NCBI RefSeq assembly: GCF_026309355.1
Contig: NZ_JAPJZK010000001.1
Coordinates: forward strand, 1,798,001 to 1,862,000
Direction: 5' to 3'
Length of the DNA stretch: 64,000 nucleotides
DNA from: Spartinivicinus marinus
GTDB lineage: Bacteria; Pseudomonadota; Gammaproteobacteria; Pseudomonadales; Zooshikellaceae
The notes below the pieces were generated by a model that made no database searches, was not told the DNA's origin, and saw only the letters and a list, made by a program, of their open reading frames with translations. This document shows, piece after piece, positions 1 through 9,019 of the stretch; the stretch's first letter is position 1, and each line of letters begins with the position of its first letter. Position numbers and translations under genes: made by a program.

Positions 1-95
1 TTGAATTTATAACACTACTAGAGTAATTGCAATATACAAAGAATGGGCAAACGAGTAAAAACACTTTCTCGCAATTGACTTGTCATTTTTGAACA

Positions 96-284
96 TCATT
101 CTTGTTGATGTCCAGAAAAAATGGTGAGTGTTAGGTCATCCAATCTCCGATGACACTCTAGGCAGCGATAACTTTTTCGGGCAATTTGCTTTTGATGATT
201 GCCATTACCTTCTACTTGTTGAGACTGGCAGTGAGAGCAGCTGATTCCATCAGGCCAACGTCTCTGACGAATAAACTGGTACAT
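96..284 (-). pseudogene. IS1595-type transposase, N-terminal zinc-ribbon fragment
   Basis: A 62-residue open frame carries the zinc-ribbon start of an IS1595-family transposase: 'RWPDGISCSHCQS' followed by 'YRCLECHRRLDD' and 'TIFSGHQ', giving the two CxxC pairs that bind zinc in this family. Full-length members are several times longer and carry a DDE-type catalytic domain that is absent here, because a stop follows directly after the 'TIFSGHQ' block. It is therefore a broken remnant. A nearby block at about 333-343 (TAGACGCGCA) recurs near 56812 and might be an old element end, but that is only a guess. Confidence 0.75.
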
Positions 285-402
285 TACTCATCATTTACCA
301 GTTTCGCTTATTACTGACTTAACTCAACCAAATAGACGCGCATAATACATCTTTGGTTGTATTATATGCCACACCCTAGGAATCCATATAAAGCCCTGTT
401 TT

Positions 403-489
403 TTAGATAGCTCGCTCTTCTTTCAGTCGAGTATTCTCTTTACGCAGCCTTTTTAGCTCATCAACTGAAAAAAGTCTCTTAAAAAATTG
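403..489 (-). pseudogene. IS3-family OrfA transposase remnant
   Basis: Twenty-eight codons read 'FSVDELKRLRKENTRLKEE' and then stop. This is the leucine-zipper-like helix at the end of IS3-family OrfA proteins (usual form DELKxLRKENxRLKxERDILKKA). A TAA replaces the codon after 'RAI', where the family continues, and nothing recognisable follows. It is a small fossil next to the IS1595 remnant, so this edge of the window has received several insertions. Confidence 0.65.
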
Positions 490-1400
490 CTGGGTGCTAC
501 TTGGCCACTACAAGTTACAACCACTACCCATATAAGAACTAAAGAATGCATTAGTCAAAATGTAAAGATCATGTAAATATTCTAAATTTATGTAATAAAT
601 TTAATGTAAATCAACTAGTATATACCCAGGCTAGGTATCATTCACCAACCTTTTCAAGGAGGCTTATTGTATAGTTATCTACATGGTCAATGCTTTTGCT
701 ACATGTATAGGTTTTCAGAAGTAATTGACATTTAGTGAGTTATGGTTGGCTGCTTATTTGACTTACCCCAAACTCACTATAAACACAGTATATACACAAT
801 TTTAAACCACCTGAGTTGATTACTTTTTTATCTTAAAAGGGCTGATTTATTGGGTAAAATGATAGATAATGCTCTGAGAAGCTTAAAATAAAATGTTAGC
901 GTATGCTTCATTTTTTTTATTTGCACTTTATTTGTTGTTTCTGAGGAGCAGTAAATACACCAGATGAGATACTACACCGGAAGATTCTAGTTTTTATACA
1001 GGTGCCTTTGCTTCCTATTAATATGGTAAATGTTCGGTAAGCCACGAAAAAACCATTGCGTAGCTCAATTTATTGTCAAAGTAATCAAGTTAAATAGCAA
1101 AATACATTATCAACTCAGACTCAACAACCACAACTCTTGTAAGTCTGAATAAATATAAATCATCTCTTTGTAAAAATGGAGTGGTAACAATTAAAATTAA
1201 CAATACCCGACTGCGGGATTTTATTCTACTTAAAATATTCTTATTTATAGACTTGTCATATATGCTTTTTGTCCCCGCGGGAACACGATGAAACAACCAT
1301 CAATCCCTGTGATGGTTCAAGCATGTAAGTGTCTTATATTTGGTTTGACCTACCTTTACAAGACCAAAAACTAACTACAGTATTGAAATATGGGTTTATT
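490..1400. other. AT-rich intergenic stretch, no gene supported
   Basis: I see no convincing coding sequence on either strand. The 68-residue minus-strand frame at 1090-1296 has no family resemblance or ribosome site. A small hairpin with 8-bp arms (AACCATCA / TGATGGTT) lies at 1297-1319 without a T-run. The stretch presumably holds the promoter of the next gene, but I cannot place it. Confidence 0.5.
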
Positions 1401-4400
1401 ATGAATATAAAACCATTAGTATTAGCAATAAGCATTGCTTCTTTAAGCTCCCCATTAGTATTTAGCAAAACTCAAACACACCAGTGTATAGATAAATTAA
1501 CCCCAGATCCTACTTGTAAACTGGATATTCGGACCGAAGAACAAAAATTTGCGGATACTGCCACCGCCATAACTCTATGGACAAAAAACACAACAGAATT
1601 AGTGAGTTATACACCTAATGAAATATTAAGTGCAACCTGTGAAAATTATGCTGTCGACTGCGATCGTTTTGTAACAACATTGGAAGCCTATTTAGAAAGG
1701 TTTGTCCGTACTAGGCATCTTGAAGATAGACATGTACAAACACTATTTGATGAGTTTCCTCGTCGCCAAAAAAATGATTTTATCAACGCATTTCAACATG
1801 CAGCTGTATTATTTTATACAATTCAAGGTGACAAATATCCAAATATTAGTAAGTCTTTCTCTGCAGTACAAAGCTTTTATTTAACAGCATTAAAATATGA
1901 ATACCGGTATTATATACCTGAACATCAGGTTGAAAATAAATGGCGTGAAGTTGGTTTCTCCCTGGATCCATCGCGAACAGCACTATTAAGCGTTGCCAGA
2001 CAAGTGTATAAAGAGCAAGTAGACAAAGAGCATGGTGAGGGTAAAGGCGAGGCTGCTTTAGATACACTAGATAAGAAAAGGATTGAGAAAAAAGAAGAAG
2101 TAAGCTTTTCTGCAGCAAACCCTCACCAATGGGTTTCAGGAATGAACACTGGGATGTGGACAGCTACAATTAATAATTATTACAGACATAACCGCATTCA
2201 TATTATTTACCATCCTGAATATCAGTACCTAGTTTTAACACGAGCTTTAAAGCATGCCATTGATACTTGGAAACCAGAATTCAACGCCGATGGCACCCTA
2301 ATTACTCCTCACCCTAAGGTAAGAATCGCTGCTATTGCCAGAGAAATAGTAAATGAGTATTCGGAACTAACTACGAATGAATTAAAAAATAAGCTAAGCT
2401 ATGTTGATCGAATAAATAATCACGAGACGCATATCGATAATTTCAAAAAAAATATCAGCTTACTAAATCACTATTTTGATAACTCTGCGCAATCTAGTGC
2501 AAAATATCTAATAGAAAAAGGTCAAGCTATTCTAAAACAAGCAAAAATCACCAACAAAGATGAAGCACAACAATTTATAAACGAAACTCTTAAGGATGAT
2601 AATTTAGGCTATTGGAATATTAATAAGCATGCTAAAGCAGGGCTAACAATATGGGCTAATGTCAATACGGCAGGTGTGTACGATGCTATTCAAAACCTAG
2701 TCGACTTTTTCCAAATCAAACCCTACTTAGACCATTGGCATACTGAACTAGCAAGTCGTCACCGTTTTACAGACTGGCCTGATCATTATTTAGCCGAGCT
2801 TGAAGATAAGGCCCTTTCGTCCGGTCTATCTGCTGCTGTCAATGTCGCCATGGCTGCTTATGGTGCGGTTGAAGGTATTATTGCTATACGAGCAAATACA
2901 GCAGCACGAAGAGCTGCTTTTACTGCTATCGCTAAAGAAGGCATGTTACCAGGCGAAGGTGAGTTTGCTGGTCCAATTCAAGAAACCAGCTTTATTGAAG
3001 AACCAACCGACAATACACCATCACCTGAAGAAACGAGTGAAGGTGAATCGAGCACAACAGAGTCTCCTCCCCCTGAAACGACATCTGAAGTAGAAACAGA
3101 AGCGCCCTTAACTGCTGAAGAATTAGCCGCAAAACATGCAGAAGTAAAAACTACGATCGACAATATTACTGCAAATAAACGAGTTATCGTTTTTAGTGGT
3201 TACTCTGGTCTTGGGTACGCTGACGCTACAGTTTACGCTGAATTTAATGAACCCTACGTAGATTTAGAAAATACCTTGTCTGTAATACTAGACAAGGAAA
3301 TAGAACGTTATGGTAAAGACAATATTGTTGTTGTTGCAGGTGCAACAGAGGATGGTATCGGAACTGTCTATGGCGTTGCCAAAAGTAAAAATCTGACTAC
3401 ATTAGGCATCGTTTCTGAACAAGCAGAAGAATACCATGTGCCTATAGCTGAGGGTTGTGATCACTATGTCTACGTACCTGATCCCAATGGTAGTTGGAAA
3501 GTGTTGGACCCTAATGGTGAATCCTATATGGTGAATGTGGCTAAAGGCAATGCATCCTACAAAGGGAAATTCTACTCTCTAGGTGGTGGTGATGTGACTG
3601 TTTCCGAACTACAAGAAGCGGAAAGGTTAGGTATTAAAACGGAAGTTCACGAAAACTTCAGGCCAAATAAAGCCAAAGTAGATGAAAAAATCGCTAAGCT
3701 AAAATCAAAAGGTCAATACACAAAGGGGATGGACTTTACCCCAGTTAAAACCTACCAAAAACGAATTGATTTTCAAAATCGTAATAGAGCCATTGAGTAC
3801 TCTAGGGTATCAGAAGAAAGTTTCGATCGCCCTCCAACCAGAGACCCCAAAAAACCGGGCCTATATAGAGACAGTCAGCATGTTCCCTATGTAAAAGACA
3901 GTAATGGAACTTATGTGCGGTTAATTGAAAGAAAATACACTCTCAACAACAAAACAATGACTAAATATTTCCTCCAACCCAGTAAACATGGATCTAACAA
4001 TGGCTTTGACAGCTGGGAGGTAATCATAACAGAAGATGGTAGTTGGTGGTCTGTATCTGATCGATATACTGGAGGTCGTGGAGAAGGACCTGGATGGTGG
4101 AAGAAAAAAGAAAAACAAAACCCAACAGAACATCTAGATAATCGCCTTCGGAATAGGGAAGAAGGAGAGAGCAGTAGTAATAGCTACACAAATAGGGGAG
4201 CGGGTCTTACTAAAGAAACGGCTACCAATAATTTGCGCTCTGCCTTTGAGGAAAGAACCAACAACTTACAACTACATGTGTTTGACGAAAAGCCACAGAA
4301 TGATGTGCTTAACCCAAATACGCCTGCTATTTGGGTCAGTGAGCTAAATCCAATTAGTTACGAGGTTCACTTACCAGGAGAAGAAGTAACGACTGTTGAA

Positions 4401-5225
4401 TCACTTCCTGATGCTATAGCCAAAGTAGATAATTTTTATAGCCAACCAACTAATAAAATACTTTTTGAAACGAATTTACCAAGTAAGTTACATGAGCTAT
4501 TGGGCAGAGATATACAGCTGCTAGATAGCCGTCCAGAGGCAAATTATAGCCAAGTTGCTATCTATAAAAGCACACGACTTCCTGGTAAGTATTCGCTCCA
4601 CATGCCTGGTCAGCTACCAGTTCCTCTTGAAAATTTGAGCAAAATAGTTCACCTGATCCAGAAATATACAATAGGAAGGGCCTTTGGAGGCGATATTAAT
4701 CTATTCAGTTATAATTTACTTCCCGATACATTTAATCCTAATCGTCCAGGTGGTCTTTTCCCTTCAAACCAATTAACTATTTGGCAAAGCACAAAAAGTC
4801 CCTGGGAGTACTCATTATATGTACCTGATTTGCCAGAAGGAGAACAGGTATTAACATTTAGTAACTTACAAGAAATAAAACCTACAATAGATGGCTTTAA
4901 CTTCCGAAGATTAAAGGCTTATGTTGATACACACTTATCTGGAGAAGCTGATGTATTAGAGACTAAAGATGAGGATTTTCAGGCTAGAACAAAGTTTACT
5001 ATTTGGCCCAGTAAGTCTGAAACTGGAAGGTATACTTTTTGGGTTCCTGAAGACAGTGAGATGAAGCTCAAGTATGATGACAGAACTGGTATTTATGCTC
5101 GCCGTGGACCAAATGAGGGCTTTGAATTAGTAAAAAAAGGCGCTTACCGTGTTGGAAGTGGTGGGTGGGAAGAAACCAGAATAGTCCTTGAAGCTCTCAA
5201 AACATCTCGCCCAGCCCAGCCATAA
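1401..5225 (+). CDS. Large exported multidomain protein with SLOG-like domain and four C-terminal repeats
   Basis: The frame is open from 1329, but the ATG at 1401 begins a clear signal peptide (MNIKPLVLAISIASLSSPLVF, cut near FSK), so 1401 gives a 1274-residue exported protein. Regions in order: an alpha-helical, charged N-terminal half; an Ala-rich hydrophobic segment at about residues 470-506; a Pro/Glu/Ser/Thr linker at about 533-569; a Rossmann-like domain at about 590-745 with 'VIVFSGYSGLGYADA' at its start and 'GGGDVTVSELQEA' at its end, the layout of SLOG/LOG-type nucleotide-binding folds; and four C-terminal repeats with the core 'IWxSxxxxxxYSLxVP' near residues 975, 1051, 1123 and 1199. 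The family as a whole is not one I recognise. It might be a secreted effector or toxin; no catalytic activity can be assigned. Confidence 0.75.
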   Translation: MNIKPLVLAISIASLSSPLVFSKTQTHQCIDKLTPDPTCKLDIRTEEQKFADTATAITLWTKNTTELVSYTPNEILSATCENYAVDCDRFVTTLEAYLERFVRTRHLEDRHVQTLFDEFPRRQKNDFINAFQHAAVLFYTIQGDKYPNISKSFSAVQSFYLTALKYEYRYYIPEHQVENKWREVGFSLDPSRTALLSVARQVYKEQVDKEHGEGKGEAALDTLDKKRIEKKEEVSFSAANPHQWVSGMNTGMWTATINNYYRHNRIHIIYHPEYQYLVLTRALKHAIDTWKPEFNADGTLITPHPKVRIAAIAREIVNEYSELTTNELKNKLSYVDRINNHETHIDNFKKNISLLNHYFDNSAQSSAKYLIEKGQAILKQAKITNKDEAQQFINETLKDDNLGYWNINKHAKAGLTIWANVNTAGVYDAIQNLVDFFQIKPYLDHWHTELASRHRFTDWPDHYLAELEDKALSSGLSAAVNVAMAAYGAVEGIIAIRANTAARRAAFTAIAKEGMLPGEGEFAGPIQETSFIEEPTDNTPSPEETSEGESSTTESPPPETTSEVETEAPLTAEELAAKHAEVKTTIDNITANKRVIVFSGYSGLGYADATVYAEFNEPYVDLENTLSVILDKEIERYGKDNIVVVAGATEDGIGTVYGVAKSKNLTTLGIVSEQAEEYHVPIAEGCDHYVYVPDPNGSWKVLDPNGESYMVNVAKGNASYKGKFYSLGGGDVTVSELQEAERLGIKTEVHENFRPNKAKVDEKIAKLKSKGQYTKGMDFTPVKTYQKRIDFQNRNRAIEYSRVSEESFDRPPTRDPKKPGLYRDSQHVPYVKDSNGTYVRLIERKYTLNNKTMTKYFLQPSKHGSNNGFDSWEVIITEDGSWWSVSDRYTGGRGEGPGWWKKKEKQNPTEHLDNRLRNREEGESSSNSYTNRGAGLTKETATNNLRSAFEERTNNLQLHVFDEKPQNDVLNPNTPAIWVSELNPISYEVHLPGEEVTTVESLPDAIAKVDNFYSQPTNKILFETNLPSKLHELLGRDIQLLDSRPEANYSQVAIYKSTRLPGKYSLHMPGQLPVPLENLSKIVHLIQKYTIGRAFGGDINLFSYNLLPDTFNPNRPGGLFPSNQLTIWQSTKSPWEYSLYVPDLPEGEQVLTFSNLQEIKPTIDGFNFRRLKAYVDTHLSGEADVLETKDEDFQARTKFTIWPSKSETGRYTFWVPEDSEMKLKYDDRTGIYARRGPNEGFELVKKGAYRVGSGGWEETRIVLEALKTSRPAQP

Positions 5226-5369
5226 AATTTAATTTGTAATCGCTTGGTTAGTTTATATGTGACGTAATGTAAAACGTACTTTTTAGCTAAGTAGTTAAGA
5301 TTTTATGATGAACCATTCCTGCCAAGGGTCACTTTAAATTCGATAGATAAACTATCTGCTAAATTGAGT

Positions 5370-5390
5370 TCCGCTACTTCAGGTAGCGGA
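5370..5390. terminator. Hairpin overlapping the end of the 867-residue gene
   Basis: A perfect inverted repeat with 8-bp arms (TCCGCTAC / GTAGCGGA) and a 5-base loop. The minus-strand stop codon at 5379-5381 lies in the loop. It sits between two converging genes and could end transcription of either, although neither side carries a strong T-run. Confidence 0.45.
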
Positions 5391-7982
5391 ATCAATCCCA
5401 GAAAACAGCTCAAACCAGCTACCTACTGTATTATTACGATACTCAAAAAGAGACGTTGTTTGTTGACCAAGTTTATTAAGGTCAATATCACTTATATTAC
5501 GATCATAAATAATTTTCAGCCACTCCTTTGACCAATCTTCTAGTTTATAAATAGTACCGGAGGCTTTTTGTAAGCTATTGACTAGTGAGGGAGAGTGAGT
5601 TAGTTCAAAGTCAACCTCAGTTTTATCCAGTTTTTTTAAAGTTAATTTTTTCTGGGTTTTATTTGTAACCAAATATAATTGGGAATCCTGAATACCTACT
5701 TTCAACTTTAATAAATCGTACTTCTCAAGTAATGAAATTTTTGCGTTATTAATTTGTAGTTTTACTATTTTATTACTTTCAAAGTTGTCGTCATTAACTG
5801 TAAAACCTCCTTCTTCAATAAACTCATAGTTTTTTATTCCGGAAGATTCTATCAATGTTGTTATTTGATAGTCATAGAATGGTATCATAAAACCTTTTGA
5901 GCCAAAGGATAAACCCTCATTCATTGAGCCCTCTCCAGAGAAAACGACAGGAGTGCTCGAAAACTTCATAACAGTATTTACAAACTTGTTATCGAAAAAT
6001 CCCTGAGCAATATAACCTTTGTAGCCTTCTGCATTTACTTCGTAAAGAGTATAATTATTAGCCGTCTTACCTTTATCAATTATTTCTAAGTCAACCTCTT
6101 GCGCTTGTTTTTTCAGAGAATCAATCTTGCCTGTAGCAATAATAATTGGTTCATTTTCACTGGAACATTGAGTTATCATCGACTTTATTACTAGAGCTAA
6201 CACTCTTTTGCCGACACTAAGGTTAATACCTACGCTTGTATAATCATTAGTATTACCAGTATCCTCATAATCATAAAATGGTCTTTGATTGACTACTTGA
6301 GAATTCTCTCTTGCCATCATCAGGCAGAAGTTTTGTTTTATCAGGTCTTCAGTTGTTGTATTTTCTGCTGAATGGCCCTTAATCATTTTATAAAGGTCAT
6401 GTGTTAATTGTTGTACACCTAGATCAACTTCATATGATTTTGCATTTGGAACACCAAAGCCAACTGCACCACGGGATAATCCAGTGAAGTAAGCATCATC
6501 AACTTTGGTTACCCCTGCCATTCCGCCAATTTCGCCAACCCTCAATAGATTGTTTTTGTCAACTGTGTGAAAAACTGAGCCAACGTTATACTGTATTTCA
6601 AACATAGGATTTAGTTTGTCTTTGATAACTTCTTGAACTAATTTATAACTATAGTTAGGGTCCCACTGACGATTAGCATTGTTATGTGTAACCACTTTAA
6701 TGTTTTTATCCAGTAGTTTATCAATTAAAGTATTCGGAATTGAGTATCTGTAAAAATGTGCGTAGGCTTCAATACGCTCTTTAAGCTCTGGATACTTAGT
6801 CACTAAAGTTTGATAAAGCATCTGGAAGTTAACCAAATCACCAAATCCTGCAATGGCATATCCAGAAAGCAGAATTTTACCATCACTATTCTTGATACGT
6901 TCAAAAAAATTAGCTATTTCGGCTCTGTTGTGTTTTGTATGCTCTTTACCAAATTTACTTGAGTCAAAATTATTTATGTTATATTTCTCTGAATAATAGT
7001 TCTCTTCTTTTTGAGCCTGGATGTCATCAGTTTTAGTATCATAGCTGAGTGAAATTCCTTTATGTGTAACTAGAATTTTTTCATCTTGAGAGAGTTCCTG
7101 CTCTTTTGCTAACAGGCGACGATTTGCTTCTTCTCCATAGTCTCCATAACGCCCCTTAGTCTCAAATCGACTTAGTATTTTAGCAATTTCATCATCAGAG
7201 CTGCTAGCATAAATCCCAATTTTTTCAAGAGTTTTAAGGTAAGATACTTTCTTAAAAAAATTGATCAGTTGTTCATTAGAATATTGTAGAATTTTCCCTG
7301 AAAGAAAAGGTTCAGTACTTTGCTCACTGGTTGTTCGTAGCTCTGGTTTTTCATCCGGGCCATAATGTACAGCTTTTAGTGTGGTTCCTGAGCGTTCTAG
7401 TCTTAAACCCACATAGCCACGATTGGCATCTCTAAGAAATTTGAAAAAAAGGGTAATACCAGAAGTGTCTTCATTGAGTTGTTTAACAATATCTTGTTGG
7501 AATTGTTCATAAAGAGCTTTTGAGTTTATAACGGTATTCTGTCCAGTATGATCATAAGGGGGCATACTAACAAATAAAGGATGAGTATAATTTTTTAAGT
7601 GATGATTTTCATACTTGCTTGTATCCAGCTGTTTAATCCATTCATTGACCTCTTGGTAAACTGCTCTAATACCATCAGGTGTAACAAGTAATCCATTGAT
7701 TGTGAAAGTTGAAATATTTTGTTGGAAATCTATAACCCTTTCTTTTAAGCTCTTTGACTCGTAAACCTGAGCATGTAACCCATTTTTATTTACCGCTCTC
7801 TCAAATGCACTATCTTTAGTATTTAGTAATTTTATACGATTATTTCGAGAGTTATATTGTTGGTAATCACTATCTTTCTGGCCATTGTTAGTGCTTACCT
7901 GCCCTTGTAGGGTAGAGTTAGAGGTTGACACATCCATACTACTTATACCACTCACTACTCTCATATAAACCCCAGCAAACAT
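5379..7982 (-). CDS. Uncharacterised 867-residue protein, possible GT-B-type glycosyltransferase
   Basis: No signal peptide or membrane segment is visible, so the product is probably cytoplasmic or delivered by a leaderless route. Two parts resemble halves of a GT-B glycosyltransferase: near residue 366 'ILLSGYAIAGFGDLVNFQ' (a Gly-rich loop after a beta strand) and near residue 676 'VVFSGEGSMNEGLSFGSK' (the donor-binding pattern with an acidic or Ser residue and a following helix). The N-terminal 330 residues are polar and hold no motif I know. Several Met codons near the start (residues 1, 7, 16) could be used; none has a strong ribosome site. The gene converges on its exported neighbour and has no operon partner. 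Function is not assigned beyond the fold suggestion. Confidence 0.6.
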   Translation of the reverse strand: MFAGVYMRVVSGISSMDVSTSNSTLQGQVSTNNGQKDSDYQQYNSRNNRIKLLNTKDSAFERAVNKNGLHAQVYESKSLKERVIDFQQNISTFTINGLLVTPDGIRAVYQEVNEWIKQLDTSKYENHHLKNYTHPLFVSMPPYDHTGQNTVINSKALYEQFQQDIVKQLNEDTSGITLFFKFLRDANRGYVGLRLERSGTTLKAVHYGPDEKPELRTTSEQSTEPFLSGKILQYSNEQLINFFKKVSYLKTLEKIGIYASSSDDEIAKILSRFETKGRYGDYGEEANRRLLAKEQELSQDEKILVTHKGISLSYDTKTDDIQAQKEENYYSEKYNINNFDSSKFGKEHTKHNRAEIANFFERIKNSDGKILLSGYAIAGFGDLVNFQMLYQTLVTKYPELKERIEAYAHFYRYSIPNTLIDKLLDKNIKVVTHNNANRQWDPNYSYKLVQEVIKDKLNPMFEIQYNVGSVFHTVDKNNLLRVGEIGGMAGVTKVDDAYFTGLSRGAVGFGVPNAKSYEVDLGVQQLTHDLYKMIKGHSAENTTTEDLIKQNFCLMMARENSQVVNQRPFYDYEDTGNTNDYTSVGINLSVGKRVLALVIKSMITQCSSENEPIIIATGKIDSLKKQAQEVDLEIIDKGKTANNYTLYEVNAEGYKGYIAQGFFDNKFVNTVMKFSSTPVVFSGEGSMNEGLSFGSKGFMIPFYDYQITTLIESSGIKNYEFIEEGGFTVNDDNFESNKIVKLQINNAKISLLEKYDLLKLKVGIQDSQLYLVTNKTQKKLTLKKLDKTEVDFELTHSPSLVNSLQKASGTIYKLEDWSKEWLKIIYDRNISDIDLNKLGQQTTSLFEYRNNTVGSWFELFSGIDSAT

Positions 7983-8641
7983 CTAAATCATCATAAAATG
8001 AAGAAGTATAGCCAGTTTTATGAAATTCATACAACAAGAATGTTCTATAGTCAAAGCGAATGGTTTTTAGGGGTGACAGCCAAGCAATGAAGCCAATGAC
8101 GACAACAAACCCTAAAAATCATTCGCTAAGAGCATATTGGAATATTTTCAGCTATGTTGCTCAGTAAGAAAGTCCTAGTTGTGAATGCTCGTTAGTTCTA
8201 ACTTTAACTATCTTAGTGTAATACCAACTGTTTTGTTGAATATTATAAATTCTTTCAATATTATTATTTTGGCTCTATATGGTTTCTTAGTAAGCTCTCT
8301 AAATAGAGAGTGTTGGAATTTAAGATATTCTCATACGACTAATTGCGTATTCATATCTAGTAACGACCTCCTATTATCTCAAAACATTTTGATCAAACTC
8401 CACTCAACCATTCCCCTTATCACACCTTTATTTATATCAAGCTCCTTAACAATACCTTTGAATAATAAGTTATAACACTAACAAATATTAGCATTTTACT
8501 TTGACTACTCATATCCCCCTCAAAAAAAACAATATATAGAGCAATAGCTTTTACCATAGAACACATCAGCAAACAGATTTATCAAACATTTTTATTAAAG
8601 ACCACGAAAAACAAAAAAAAAAATACACCGCCAATAAAGCA
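7983..8641. other. Intergenic region holding one MITE-like hairpin
   Basis: Apart from the inverted-repeat element at 8055-8127 the stretch is AT-rich. A 96-residue plus-strand frame (8185-8475) consists of low-complexity Ile/Leu/Ser/Asn and lacks a ribosome site, so I do not call it a gene. Confidence 0.5.
8055..8127. repeat. MITE-like hairpin element, copy 1
   Basis: Outer arms at 8055-8072 and 8110-8127 are complementary at 17 of 18 positions (AGCGAATGGTTTTTAGGG against AGCGAATGATTTTTAGGG). The interior holds 'GCAATGAAGCC'. A second, longer member with the same outer ends and interior motif ('GCGATGAAGCC') lies at 30795-30921. Two copies in one window suggest a dispersed non-autonomous family. 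Confidence 0.7.
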
Positions 8642-9019
8642 TCAATCAAAATCAGTTACCTCTTCCAGCCTTACTTCAATTTTTCTTGGCTTATTCTTTT
8701 GGTATGAATATGTAAAATAATGAAAGCTGTATGTTCGAGGAGTGATTAATTTGCGTTGAGGCTCTTCTACAACGATAGCATCACCATTTATTATGGTGTA
8801 AATATAAATAATAATTAGAATCTGTTTTTTTGATTGCGCTCGACTTAATATATTATATTTAATTCGACAGTTATTATTTTCACATTGATAAGATTGACGA
8901 GTTAAGATAATTTCAGCTGTTTCTTGCTTAGCTCTATAAAAAAGCAGCATGACAATCAGCGTAATAAGCACCCCGATTGTCAATAAAGCAATAATTATAT
9001 TGCCGTATTCTTTAGTCAA
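8642..9019 (-). CDS. Small membrane protein at the end of the ATP-grasp/alpha-E operon
   Basis: A 125-residue product starts with TTG at 9019, whose bases overlap the stop codon of the alpha-E gene (TTGA), consistent with translational coupling. Residues 8-30 form one transmembrane helix (IIIALLTIGVLITLIVML), followed by a basic, beta-rich outer domain with two Cys residues (SYQCENNNCRIKY). I know no family for it. Its position as last gene of the three-gene unit suggests a link to that system, but this is inference from location only. Confidence 0.6.
   Translation of the reverse strand: MTKEYGNIIIALLTIGVLITLIVMLLFYRAKQETAEIILTRQSYQCENNNCRIKYNILSRAQSKKQILIIIYIYTIINGDAIVVEEPQRKLITPRTYSFHYFTYSYQKNKPRKIEVRLEEVTDFD

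Noticed and set aside
1090-1296. 68-residue minus-strand frame
   Set aside because: AT-rich DNA, no ribosome site, no resemblance to a family.
8185-8475. 96-residue plus-strand frame
   Set aside because: Low-complexity hydrophobic composition typical of translated AT-rich DNA, with no ribosome site.
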